Below, piece after piece: positions 31,910 to 43,550 of a stretch of 64,000 nt of DNA. The stretch's first letter is position 1; the number at the start of each line of letters is the position of its first letter. Source of the stretch: Ipomoea triloba. Taxonomy: Eukaryota > Streptophyta > Magnoliopsida > Solanales > Convolvulaceae. Under the pieces are notes generated by a model. It was not told the DNA's origin and made no database searches. It saw only the letters and a program-made list of their open reading frames with translations. Position numbers and translations under genes: made by a program. The stretch spans positions 22,207,057 through 22,271,056 of the forward strand of contig NC_044919.1 of assembly GCF_003576645.1 (NCBI RefSeq). The letters are read 5' to 3'.

Positions 31910-33388
31910 TGACAGTAATAATGTGTTACCGGTATCTTTTATTAATATGAATGTAAGAGTACAAATAGTTCAGTACAGTAGTGTTTTCTCAGTAGTGAGT
32001 TCAGCTTAGTAAATGTTGCCTGTCTCTGCAAGTGTTGTGAGCGCCCTTTTATATTCCTGAGCGCAACGCCCTATCTTAAATGCACAATAATGGAGTGTTA
32101 ATGCTGAGGAGTCGTTGGAGTGTTGAGGAGCCGTTGGAGTACCGTTGGAGTGAAATGCTGAACGGCTAGTTTGAACATCTTTTCATTGTCTTGTCCTTGG
32201 GTGCTGCCTGTGGTTCCGGGTCGAGTACCCAATTACTCTGTCACCAGCCCCCCACTCTTCAGCTAGTGAGAGTGGCCGAGGTAGCTGAGGAGTAATAGCT
32301 CGGTACTGGTTCCGGGTCGAGTACCCAATTACCCTGTCACCATCTCCCCACTCTTCAGCTAGTGAGAGTGGCCGAGGTAGCTGAGGAGTAATAGCTCGGT
32401 ACTGGGAGAAAATCTTGTTATACGGGATCCTAGAAGGAAATTTTGTAGATTTGTGTAATATTTCCTAAACTTCAAAGTAGCTGCTGTGATTTTCCTTCCT
32501 TTTATAAGCCGCCCACTTGTGTATAAGAGTTCTCTTAGACTTGTGTCTTCCATCCTTCCCTACCACTTTACTCTTTCTGTTTCCGGTTGGATTCATGGGT
32601 CCAAAGAGAGCAAGCGCAGTGATGAAGAGACGCCGTTCGTCACGTCTGATGGAGTTGGCTAGACGTGAGATGTTGAGGCAGAGGAAAGCAATGTCAGGCG
32701 GGCACGAGGTTGGAGATACCGTTGAGGATCCAGTAACCATTCTTTTTTATGGGGAAGAGGAGGGGGATGTCGTGAAAAAGCAAGAGCTGGTTCATGTGGA
32801 TGTGAGTTTGGCTATGGTTCCTGTACATGAGGAGGTGCTTCCTTTGGCATCTGAATATCCCAAGTCTGCAAAAACCTAAGTGTTGAGCAGTAGTTTGAGT
32901 GTGGTAGTTTTGAGAACATGATGTTATTTGTACGTTTCCATTGCGAATTTTTTAAGAAATAAAATATGATTTTGTCACATGCTTGTCTCCCTTTTTTTTT
33001 TTCGCAAACTGCCTTGGGCCGAGGCACACTTGTGTCGAGGTGTGACCTCGGCGCTGTGCCGAGGTGTGACCTCGGCCTTGTGCCGAGGTGTGACCCTTTT
33101 ATATTCCTGAGCGCAACGTCCTATCTTAAATGCGCAGTAATGGAGTGTTAATGCTGAGGAGCCGTTGGAGTGCTGAGGAGCCGTTGGAGTACCGTTGGAG
33201 TGAAATGCTGAACGGCTAGTTTGAACGTCCTTTCATTGTCTTGTCCTTGGGTGCTGCCCGTGGTTCCGGGTCGGTACCCAATTACCCTGTCACCTGTCCC
33301 CCACTCTTCAGCTAGTGAGAGTGGCCGAGGTAGCTGAGGAGTAATAGATCGGTACTGGTTTCGGGTCGGGTACCCAATTACGCTGTCA
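31910..33388. mobile_element. Short LTR element (TRIM-like), 1.5 kb
   Basis: It starts TGACAGTAAT and ends ACGCTGTCA, inside the near-identical flanks ACTGG (31905-31909) and ACTAG (33389-33393), probably a 5-bp TSD with one change. About 300 bp are directly repeated at 32044-32339 and 33090-33388 (TATTCCTGAGCGCAACG at the start, GTACCCAATTAC..CTGTCA at the end), so these are the LTRs or parts of them. The left copy has about 130 extra bp at its 5' end. Within each, a block of about 97 bp (CTCTTCAGCTAGTGAGAGTG, AGCTGAGGAGTAATAG) is duplicated. Just before the right repeat there is a run of GCCGAGGTGTGACCTCGG hairpin-like units (33020-33085). Orientation is not certain. Confidence 0.6.
32595..32879 (+). 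CDS. Small basic ORF inside the short LTR element, 94 aa, unknown
   Basis: The ATG at 32595 opens a frame with a strongly basic first third (MGPKRAS, then MKRRRSSRLMELARREML) and an acidic, Val/Glu-rich second half. It resembles no family that I can name. It lies between the two direct repeats, where a gag remnant would sit, and is preceded by a TATAAGCC-like word near 32502. It may be a non-functional remnant; length and context do not establish that it is expressed. Confidence 0.35.
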   Translation: MGPKRASAVMKRRRSSRLMELARREMLRQRKAMSGGHEVGDTVEDPVTILFYGEEEGDVVKKQELVHVDVSLAMVPVHEEVLPLASEYPKSAKT

Positions 33389-34271
33389 ACTAGAATTGCA
33401 AGTGTATAGAGAATATATTATCGGATGTTTGGTAGAGATTAATTGCAATTCTTTTCCCACTTAATTCAAAATAGTAGAAATTTAGAGTTTGGTTAGAGGA
33501 ATTGCAATTATATGGAATTACAATTCCTCAAATTTGAGGAACTGCAAATGTCACCTCGTCTATCTGAGGGTTGTAATGAGTTGACTTCCCCCCCAACTTG
33601 AGTTCCTGGGCTCGAGGAAGCAGGGTGCTCGGCCTATCACGCCACCTTGAGTGGGGTAGGGTAAGTGTAAGCGCCCCTCGAGAGGACTCCGGGCCGGGCT
33701 AGGGGGGCTCGAACACCTCTTTGGAGCCCTTCCACGAGGCGGGTCAACAATGTAGTAGTTAGTAGGAGCGTGACCACCCTCTCCTAGAGTTCGTCTATTC
33801 GTTTTCAGAGCTGCTCGACCTCATCACGGTGAGAGCTTGGAGCTAGGCCACTAGTTTCCCCTGACCGTTCCACCCGGGAGACTTGTGCTCATCACAGCGG
33901 GGCCTGGAGCCCACGACTCGGTTACCTTTGTGAGAATAATTCCTCGACCGAGGAGTCGTCGCGGTCAGCCTTGGGCCTTGCTGGTCTCAGGCCGATGTAT
34001 GGGTGCCTGACCGCGCCAAGGCATACTTGGATCGGGTTTCTCACCACCTACTCGTTCCTTGACGTCCCTGCTTATCTAGATTACCATCAACTCCTCCCTG
34101 CCTAACGCCCGCCTAACGAATGGTCGGGGTGAGTTGACATCACCCCGGCTTGGTCCTTGGGGCTCAGGGATGCTCGGTGCTCGGCCCACCGCGCTCCCTT
34201 AGAGGGGTCGATGTAGGGGTCAGTGTTGCTCGAGAGGCCTCGAGGCCAAGTAAGAGGGCTCGGGTACTTCC

Positions 34272-34532
34272 TTAGAGCCCCTCCTCGAGGCGGTTCAGCA
34301 AGGCGGCGACTTGTTGGATCGCGATTACCCCTTCTTGGAAGTGTAGGGCTAGGGGTGCGGTGGGAGCTGACCCGCCGTGGTGGTTGTTAGTGAGTTGATC
34401 CCTCAAGTCGCCCACTGACCTTATTGGAACGGTTTGTCGGCTAGCGGTCCCATTGCGGTCGTTCTCGCCCGAGGTGCCACGAGTATTGCGAAAACCATTT
34501 GAATTACGAGAGTTGGATCTCGAACTTGTCAT
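34272..34532 (-). pseudogene. N-terminal gag-like fragment, 86 codons
   Basis: The ATG at 34532 follows the leader of the gypsy-like fragment. The product is Ser/Arg/Asn-rich at the start, then IRSVGDLRDQLTNNHHGG and a helical stretch ending LLNRLEEGL. That looks like the beginning of a gypsy gag polyprotein, which then stops at 34272-34274 and does not resume as a long frame. I cannot assign a clear domain. Confidence 0.4.
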
Positions 34533-34875
34533 AACTAGTGAAAAATAGCAAGCTTGAGCTTGTACATCGAGCTCTCAATGAAAGCACAAAAAACGAATTT
34601 AATTAATCAAAGGATTTGAATTAATTAACCCGATAACTAAGAGCAAGGGTAAATAGATATGAAAACGGGTAATGTAATAGCAAAGTAATAGTGCGATAAG
34701 TCACGAAGACAAATTGTATTGATAAATCGTGTAAAATGATTACAAGAAGTGTGTCATGATGTCTTAAACAAAACGGAATGGACTAGGCTTTTATACTAAC
34801 TCGCCCCATAATCGCCCTTGCGAAAAATGGGGGTAGTTACAACAAACTTGGACTACGATCGACCGAGCTCTCCCC

Positions 34876-35190
<315 letters not shown>

Positions 35191-35449
35191 TCTTCCCCTG
35201 GCCGAGCTCCACCCCTAGCCAAGCCCCCTTGGTCGAGCACCCCCTGGGCCGAAGCCCACCTCCAACTGAGCCCTACCTCGGTCAAGCACCCCAGCCGAAG
35301 CCCTGGCCGAGGTCTAGGGCCTAGGCTTGGGCAACCTGGGTCGAGTATGGGGCTGTATCTTAGGGGCCCGCGTCCATCCTCGTCCTTCTTGATCGCACCT
35401 CCGGATCGGTTTGCTACGATCCAATTTCTAATATATCCATTAAATGTAA

Positions 35450-37345
35450 TTTAGGAATTAAGTAAAATAAGGAAATAATTGTAAGTAAACTAATAATGGA
35501 GAATAAGAAATTAAGGAATTGAAAGTAATTACAGAGTATTTAAATGATAATAAAATTATCTTTATAATAAAAAAAATCTTTTTTTTTTGTTAATGAATAT
35601 ACGCAAATCTTTGAAAATATTAATATTTGTAATAAATAGAATAGTTTTAAAATTATCATTATAATGATAATTATTAGTATTAAAAATATTTAATATAGAG
35701 TATTTAAATTGTAATAAAATTGTCTTTATAATAAAAAAATCACTTCTTAAATTAATGAATGTACGGAAAAGATAAAAATCATTGTAAAGGAAAATTATTA
35801 AATAGATTTTAAAATAGTGTACTATAATATTATTATTAGGTAGTTGTTTCCTTCATTTTATTATTATATACTAATTACAAAATTAAGGAAATAATTATAA
35901 TTAAGCTAATAATGGAGAATAAAAAATTAAAAAATTGAAAGTAATTATAGAATATTTAAATGGTATTAAAATTATCTTTATAATAAAAAAATCATTTTTT
36001 TAGTTAATGAATACATGCAAATCTTTGAAAATATTATTATTTTTAAAAATAAAATATTTTCAAAATTATCATTATAATGATAATTAATAGGATAAAAAAT
36101 ATTTAATATAAAGTATTTAAATTGTAATAAAATTGTCTTTATAATTGATGGTTTTATCGGGACTAGGTCGACCATAAACCGAGTATAAGAATGTAGAACA
36201 AGGGAAAACCCAAGATAGTGAAAGTAATAAATAAAATAGAACTAAATATGTTGAGAAAAGACCAGACCACTTGAATAGAAGAGTATATGTGTCTCTGAGG
36301 TGTGTCTTAACCGAACCATTCTCCCGCCAACCATGTGTCCCACGTCTCATGCCTATATACCTGCTTGCATGCATGTTTGCCTGTCTACCTGCTGCCATGT
36401 TGCCACGCCACCATGCCAGCCATGCCACAATCCACTGGGCCGCCATGCAGCCATCCACCACCCACTATGCAGCCACCCACTACTATGCAGCTATCCGCCA
36501 CCCACCATACAGCCACCCGCTGCCAAACAGCCATTCGCCACCCGCCATGCATGCCACCATCCACCATCCACCAAGCCACCATGTAGCCACACACCACCAT
36601 GCAGCCATCCGCTACGCACCATCTGCGGTAGTCGTACCGCTTGCTAGTCATGCCATCACACTGCCTACTGCCCGAGCCGCCACACCACCTGCCAACTACA
36701 CCACCATGCCACCAGCCCACCATCCGGGCAATCACACCGCTTGCCATTCGCGCCACCATGCCCGCCACCCACCATCCAGGCAAGCACACTGCTTGCCATC
36801 TACGCCACGCTATCTGTCCGCCGTACCGCCTACCATCCACGCCGTCTGAAACGGTACTGGTTGCCCATGTGGTGCCTCGCCCTCCGGAGGCCGTCGCACC
36901 TGCCAGTGCATCTAGCCAGTAGCAACCGCCACCCACCAGTCCAAATCCCCTCTTTTTGATCCTTGAACCAACATTAATGTTAAGTGGGCCAAGCCCAACC
37001 CTTAATATCCCATCAATAATTTAAAAAAAAAAAACATCATTTCTTTAGTTAATGAATACACGGAAAAGATAAAATTGTTGTAAAGGAAAAATATTAAATA
37101 GATTTTAAAACTTAGTGTTCTATAATATTATTATTATTATTAGGTAGTCGTGTCTTCCTATTGTTATTATATACTCATTAAGGGATTAATTATAATTAAG
37201 CTAATAATGGAATTAAGGAATTTAGTAAAATAAGAAAATAATTGTAATTAAGCTAATAATGGAGAATAAAAATTAAGGAATTGAAAGTAATTAAAGAGTA
37301 CTTAAATAATAATAAAATTGTTCTTATAATAAAAAAAATATATCA
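35450..37345. repeat. Tandem AT-rich repeat of about 430 bp, three units, split by a solo LTR
   Basis: GCTAATAATGGAGAATAA followed by TTGAAAGTAATTA, then TTGTCTTTATAATAAAAAA and ATTATCATTATAATGATAAT recur from about 35453, 35878 and 37206. ATTATCATTATAATGATAAT is itself palindromic. The second unit is interrupted at 36146-37015. No coding potential. Confidence 0.65.
36146..37015. mobile_element. Solo LTR, 870 bp, with CCACCATG-rich minisatellite
   Basis: It starts TGATGGTTTTATCGGG and ends AATATCCCATCA, inside a perfect 5-bp TSD ATAAT (36141-36145 and 37016-37020). Both sides belong to one unit of the AT-rich repeat, so the empty site can be read by comparison with neighbouring units. About 36400-36850 is a degenerate repetition of CCACCATGCAGCCATCC-like words in a GC-rich context that contrasts sharply with the flanks. 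The ORFs across it are His/Pro/Thr-rich in several frames and are not genes. No internal region or second LTR is present, so unequal recombination between LTRs is the simplest origin. Confidence 0.78.
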
Positions 37346-37940
37346 TATTATTTTTAACTCTCAACACAACCAAAAAGTAAGTTTTATTATGCTCAAAAAG
37401 ATTAACACTCTTTCTTAACTAAATAATTACGGAGTATTTTCCTAAGTGTAAATCAAGATATCACATGTTGAGTGCTCTAATAATTTTTGTTTAATGTGTA
37501 TGCTTGCTCAAGCTGATTTTATATGTCACTTGTGGTAAATTGCATATACTTTTGAATACTCATCGTGCTGTATAAACTTTAAAATTTGATGACTCGATTA
37601 TTTTAAACTATGGCATGAGCTATTGGGTCACATTGGGCAAAATATAATGAGTCAGATTTTACTAATCTTGTTAGACAATAGATACATGTTAAATAGTAGT
37701 CAAAGAATTTCTTAAATTACATGTTCTCTTGTTGGGAACATCGAATTTTAGATACTACTATTTTTTTATCCAAATCTAACTCATTGCATATCACAGTTAT
37801 TCCCTCTAATGCCTTGTATGTGGTTTAAAATCGAACATTATTTCCCATCGGCATTTTCATTATTAGCGTGCAGACCATTTTGATGTGTCACCATCAAAGT
37901 GTACCTCTAGTGGCTATGAAATAAAACTATGTACCACTGT
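37346..37940. other. AT-rich non-coding DNA
   Basis: No repeats, element ends or coding potential that I can recognise. Confidence 0.4.
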
Positions 37941-38175
37941 TGCAAAAATCTCCGCCTAGGCGTTAGGCGCTCCTAGACCGAGGTGAATTGCTCCCTAGGC
38001 ATCTGCCTTGGTGGCCGGCCGCCTAACGCCTAACTCGGCCGACTGGGCCGAATTTGGCCGAGTTAACTCGCCCAACTCGGCAGAGTTAGCCGAGTTAACT
38101 CGAGCGAGTCGGTCTTGTTAATTTCATTATTATATTTATATATATTTAAATTTATTTATTTACATAACAGAAGTA

Positions 38176-38233
<58 letters not shown>

Positions 38234-38355
38234 CATACACCCACACACATGAATTAATTTTTTTATTTTATAGGTCGCCGTCTAGAACCGCCTAGACCGC
38301 TTAGGCGCTAGGCACTAGTCTACCGCCCGACTAGCACCTAGCGCCTACTGCAACC
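37941..38355. mobile_element. GGCGCCTAGG-type non-autonomous DNA element
   Basis: Inverted ends carry TTGCAAAAATCTCCGCCTAG at the left and GCACCTAGCGCCTACTGCAA at the right. Subterminal GC-rich stretches are made of CGCCTAGGCG, GGCCGAGTTAACTCG and CCGCCTAGACCGCTTAGGCG words, around an AT-rich centre with a TA microsatellite (38179-38231). A related fragment lies at 31340-31460. The superfamily is not assigned. I saw no clear target duplication. Confidence 0.55.
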
Positions 38356-38682
38356 ATGGGTATATATGGTAGTTATAAATTTCCGTCTATTGCCTAAATA
38401 CCTAGAGCCCATGATAGAAAATCAATAAATAATACAGTACACTGACTACATACATTATGAAAATCGTTTCTTAACATTAGGTGGACATAAGAGCCCAAAT
38501 TTAATAGAATGTTGAGAAGTTTCATGGAATGAAAACATCTTCATTATTTAAATTTACATACTAGTTAGATTGAACCGAAAGTTTAAAAGATATTAAACAT
38601 ATAAATTTTAGCAAATAATCTGTCAAATATATCTATTGATCATACTGATCATAACAAAGTGACTAGGTTCCATATACCTTCC

Positions 38683-39376
38683 AACTACAAGAAAAATCGT
38701 GATATACGACGAAAAAATTCGGTCGCAAAATTCTGTCGCAAATCTCGTTTTGCGATGGAATTTAACATTTTCACGACGGAATCTATTCTGTAGTGTCAAG
38801 ACTTATCATATTTCATTTCTCGACAGAAATAATCCATTGCGAGCGATATCAACGGAAAATGGTGACAAAATTTTTCGTCACAAAGTAGGCGACAGAAATC
38901 ACTCCGTCACAGTTTTGGTAATGAAAATTTTTCTTTCTGTCGCGATCGTGTGAAAAAATATTCCATCGCGAAACTCATCCCGTTGCATATTTCTATCATG
39001 ACATATAACGACGAAAATAATTATTGTCCCGATTCCGTCGCTAACCTTTCCAATACAAATTTGTATTCCGTCATAAAAAACGAATGAACAAATTGTCGTT
39101 TTGATTCTGTCGCTAACTTTTCCGTTGCAAATTTTGCTTTCTATCGCAAAATTTCTTCGTAAGGAAACGACTAAAGAAATTTTTGTAGTGATTCCATCGC
39201 TAGATATTCCGTCGCAAAGTCCATTTTTCGTCAAAAAATTTCGTTGTAAAAAAAAATAACGGAACTAATCACTGTCATTATCCTATCGCTTTTTGGGGGA
39301 CAAAAATCTTTCCGTCACAAATTTCGTCGCCATAATGACAACGACTATTCCATCGCTAAAATCATATTTCGTCGTG
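38683..39376. mobile_element. CACTA-like non-autonomous element (decayed)
   Basis: ACTACAAGAAAAATCG opens the region and TTTTTGTAGTG (39180-39190) is in the reverse orientation, as expected of CACTA ends (the first C of the left end appears changed). Between and beyond them the word TTCCGTCGCAAA and its reverse complement recur more than a dozen times, the usual subterminal repeats. Such words continue to 39376, so a second truncated copy may follow. No transposase. Confidence 0.5.
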
Positions 39377-39639
39377 ATTATGCTAAATTATTAATTTTTA
39401 AATATTTTTGTAAATATTATTATTTAGTTAAAATTCTAATATTTGTATTCAAAATGTTAATATGCAAACTAAAGTACAATATAATTTGTAATATAAAAGT
39501 GATATTACTTCGTAGTTCAAAATATTGAATGTTGTACTTAATATCAAATTCATGTCTAAACAACAATATAGTAATCCAGCCAAATACACAACCAGATTAA
39601 GTGTGATAACCTCATGTACAAACCACCACCCGATCCAGT

Positions 39640-40080
39640 GACCATAGCTCTTTCTGACTTCACAGTCGTTGTTTTTCCGACCTTGTGGTTGTCTAGGCGA
39701 ATTCTTCTCCGCCCGGTCTACTGAATGTAGTTTTTTCGACATCATGGTCATTATTTTTCTGACCTTGTTGTCGTTTGGTCTATTAATCGTAGCTTTTCCG
39801 ACTTCACGATCATTTTTTCCGACCATGTGGTCACCCGGTCTAGTGACTGTAGTTTTTTTCGACTTTATTGTCATTGTTTTTCCGACCTTGTGGTCACCTA
39901 GTCTTGTGACCGTCGTTTTTTCGGACTTCACAGTCGTTTTTTTATTTTTACCTTGTGGTCGCCCGGTGTAGTGACCGTAGTTTTTTCCGACTTTACGATC
40001 GTAATTGAGGGCATTTCTCCTCGCTGGTCTAGTGACCGTAGTTTTTTCTGACATTACGGTCGTAATCGACTCTTAGGTCG
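39640..40080. repeat. Minisatellite with unit of about 60-65 bp
   Basis: Roughly six degenerate copies of TTTTTCCGACCTTGTGGTCA, CCCGGTCTAGTGACCGTAG and TTTTTTCCGACTTTACGGTC. TGGTCA..TGACC and GACCGTAG words make each unit partly palindromic. The minus-strand frame at 39449-40054 exists only because the unit length keeps the frame open. The block sits inside the first spacer of the hairpin array. Confidence 0.7.
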
Positions 40081-40384
40081 GGTTCCGGGCTTATAGTACC
40101 GGTGGTGTGTCAAGGCCAACCTTACCGGGCTTGTACACACATATATTCACTATGACTATTCTAAATACAGGACTACAAATTTTACAATTTACAAAGCAAC
40201 ATTATACAAATTTTATAAATTCTAAAATTTTTTCTTCTTCTGTATGCAAAAGACCTTGGAAACATGTGCACATCCTCTCTTTGATCGCTTTTCTTCCCAA
40301 TTTCCACGCCACTTTTTTTTGTTTGTCTTTTCCTCTTTTTCCTGTGAAAGAACACTGCAGTCATTCTATTTTTCTTTCTTTATT
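40081..40384. other. Non-coding DNA between minisatellite and first full repeat unit
   Basis: Contains TACCGGTGG and ACCTTACCGGG words, then AT-rich and T-rich sequence. Nothing else recognised. Confidence 0.4.
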
Positions 40385-41695
40385 TTCTTCTTACATACTC
40401 TACTAAGTATAATACTTACATACGCTACTGATGGTGGCTTACAAGAAGTGGCATTGGATTTCTCTCCAACCTCCTAAAAATTTAAAGATAACAATTAGTA
40501 GTGATCGATAAGATTAAAAAAAAAAAAAAGTGATAACCCCTAGGCTTGGGTCCATTTATTTTATCTTATGACATTTTATCTTGTGATTCTCCGGAGAAAT
40601 GAATTTTGAATTTCTTGCCAAGTAAATTAAAGACGTACAGTATTCAACCTGTTATTTAATTTTTTTTTTTTTCTGTTTCCAGGTGGGTCGATCACCGTAG
40701 GCCAGGTTGAGTATTCTTTGAAGTTAGCTCCATTCTAGTTGGATGGTGATTTCCAAAAGTTTCCCCTCTCTAGTTCGTATCAAGTATTTCCATCTCAAAC
40801 ACTTTGTGGTGTGCGTGTATCGTATGTGCATAGTCCATGTGTGGTGCGTGCGTTAAAAAACCAAAATGTAACAACTGCAGTCCTTTAACCATGTAATGAA
40901 TTCAGGATTTCCGTAGTGATACTGCATTCCGCACTCACATGGGATGTCTACAAATCACTGCTTAATCCCCAAAGCATTAGGATAATCACTAAATAAAATG
41001 TTATAGGATAAAATATATTAGCCCAAGCCAATGTGTTATCACTCTTCTTTTTTATCTTTATCGATAATTATTAATTGTTATATTTTGATAATCCCTTTTT
41101 TATTTCATCTTCTGACATTTTATTTTTTGATTCTCCAGAGAAATGAATTTTGAATTTCATTCCAAGTAAATTAAAGACGTACAGTCTTCAGCTAGTGATT
41201 TAATTTCTTTTTCCTATTTTCGGGTGGCTAGATGATTGTTGGTCAGTTTCAGTATTCTTAGAAGTCAACTCTATTCTACTTGGACAGTGACTCCCGTTTG
41301 TATCAAGTATTTCCATCTCAAACACTTTGCGGTGTGCATGAATCATGCGTGCGTCGTACGTGCATGGTGTGTGCATTAAAAAATCAAAATACAACAACTG
41401 TAGTCCTTTAGCCATGTTATCAATTGGGGATTTCCTAGTCATGCTGCATTCTCCTACTCACATGGGAAGTCTATCAATCGCGGATTAATCTCCAAAGCAT
41501 TAGTTGAATCACGAAATAAAATATCACAATATAAAATAAATTGACCCAAGCCCAGGGGTTATCACTCTTCTATTTGATCTTATCGATAACTGCAGCCAAA
41601 TACACAATCAGATTAAGTGTAATAACCCAATGTACAATCCACCAAAAAGGTTGAACCCTTCTAGGATCTAGTATAGGATCCTATCCTAAAATTAA

Positions 41696-41996
41696 GGGTG
41701 CGTTTGGTTCGCACATGGGAATCGGAATCGGAATGGGTATCAAATACTTGGTAATGGTAATGGGTTTTGGTGAAAGTATTTAACATGTTTGGTAATTGGG
41801 TGGAATGAGAATGATTATTAATAGTTAAGGAAGAAAAGAGGAAGAGAGATGAAACCCTTATTTAATAAGGGTATGGGTTTTGTCATTAATGGGTTATTCC
41901 AAACCCATAGTAGCATTCACAAAACCTATCGACCAAACACAAACAATCACTTTCATACCCATTCCTTATGCCTAAACCCACCAACCAAACACACCC
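41696..41996. mobile_element. PIF/Harbinger (Tourist-like) MITE, 301 bp
   Basis: The ends GGGTGCGTTTGGTTCG and the reverse complement of GGGTGTGTTTGGTTGG lie inside a perfect 3-bp duplication TAA (41693-41695 and 41997-41999). The interior has GGGAATCGGAATCGGAATGG and no ORF. It interrupts a spacer of the hairpin array. Confidence 0.85.
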
Positions 41997-43326
41997 TAAA
42001 TTAATACAATTACTAAGTGTAAATGAAATGAAATAAAATAAAAAGAGTATAATACTTACATACTCTATGGTGGTTTAGACGCAGTGGCATTGGATTGCTC
42101 TCCAACCACTTGAAAATAAAAATATAACAATTAATAGTGATCGATAAGATAAAAAGGTGAGTGATATCCCCTAAGCTTGGGTCAATTTATTTTATTTTTT
42201 GACATTTTATTTTTTGATTCTACCGATAAATGAATTTTGAGTTTCCTGTCAAGGAAATTAAAGACATATAGTGTTCAGCTAGTGATTTAATTTTCTTTTT
42301 CCTGTTTTCAGGTGGGTCGATCACCGTAGGTCAGTTTGAGTATTCTTAGAAGTCAGATCCATTCTATTTGGGCGGTGACTTCCTAAAGTTTTCTCTCTCT
42401 CGTCGGTATCAAGTATTTCCATCTCAAACACTTTGTGGTGTGCATGTATCGTGCGTGCATCATCCGTGCGTGGTGCATTAAAACCAAAAAACAACAATTG
42501 CAGCCATTCAACCATGTAATCAATTCAGGATATACGTAGTCATGCATACTACATGCTCCACTCACATGGGAAGTCTACCAATCAGGTTTAATCTCCAAAG
42601 CATTAGGAGAATAATAAAATAATATGTCACAAGATAAAATAAACTGACCCAAGCAGCCAAGCCTATGGGTTTTGAACCTCCATTTTTCTCATATCGATCA
42701 CTGCAGCCAAATGCACAACCATATTAAGTATGATAACTCACTGTACAACCCACTAAAAATGTTGAAGCGTGGATCTAGCATAGGATATTGAAATTAAACT
42801 AATACAATTACTAATTGTAAATGAATTAAAATAAAATAAAAGGAGTATAATATTTACATACTCTACTAATGGTGGCTTAGAAGCAATGGCCTTGGATTGC
42901 TCTCCAACCTCCTAAAAATAAAAATATAATAATTAATAGTGATCAATACAATAAAAAAGGTGAGTGATAACCCCTAGGGTTAGGTCAATTTATTTTATAA
43001 AGTGACATTTTGTTTGGTGATTTTCTAGAGAAATGAATTTTGAATTTGCTACCAACGAAATTAAAGACGTATAGTGCTCAACAACTTTGTGGTGTGCGTG
43101 CATTAAAAAACAAAAATAAAACAACTATAGTCCTTTAACTATGTAATCAATTCGGGATTTCCGTAGTCATACTACATTACTCACATGAGAAGTCTACAAA
43201 TCGCGGTTTAATCCCCAAAACATTTGAAGAATCACGAAAACCCACAAAAAACGTTGAACCCTTCTGTGATCTAGCATAGGATCATAAAATTAAACTAATA
43301 TAATTACTAATACTAAATAAAATAAA

Positions 43327-43550
43327 GAGTTAATACCTATTTCGGTCCTCTGACTATTACGTAATACTTGATTTAGTCCTAGGCTATTAAAAGTACCCAA
43401 TTTAGTCCTCTGAGTTTTAAAACTATACCCAAATTGGTCCTTCGTTACAATTGTCATCTATCTGTTGTTATTTTGAGGGGTAAAAACATACTTTTATTAG
43501 GATGTTATGTTCTACGTCCGACCTCGATGACTGTAGCATTTAGAACCATA
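43327..43550. mobile_element. Mutator-like terminal repeat, left end only
   Basis: GAGTTAATACC followed by TTTCGGTCCTCTGACTATTA closely resembles the terminus of the intact Mutator-like element at 10061. It continues for about 180 bp through TTTTGAGGGGTAAAAACATA, as in that element. No matching right end occurs before the hairpin array resumes at about 44251, so the element is truncated. Adjacent P450 sequence suggests a Pack-MULE-like capture. Confidence 0.6.

Noticed and set aside
36271..36936. His/Pro/Thr-rich and Gly/Trp/Met-rich ORFs of 80-190 codons in several frames on both strands
   Set aside because: They are by-products of a degenerate CCACCATG minisatellite within a TSD-flanked solo LTR.
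39449..40054. 201-codon minus-strand ORF with repeated KTTVTRPGDH segments
   Set aside because: The frame follows the unit length of a minisatellite; there is no recognisable domain or promoter.
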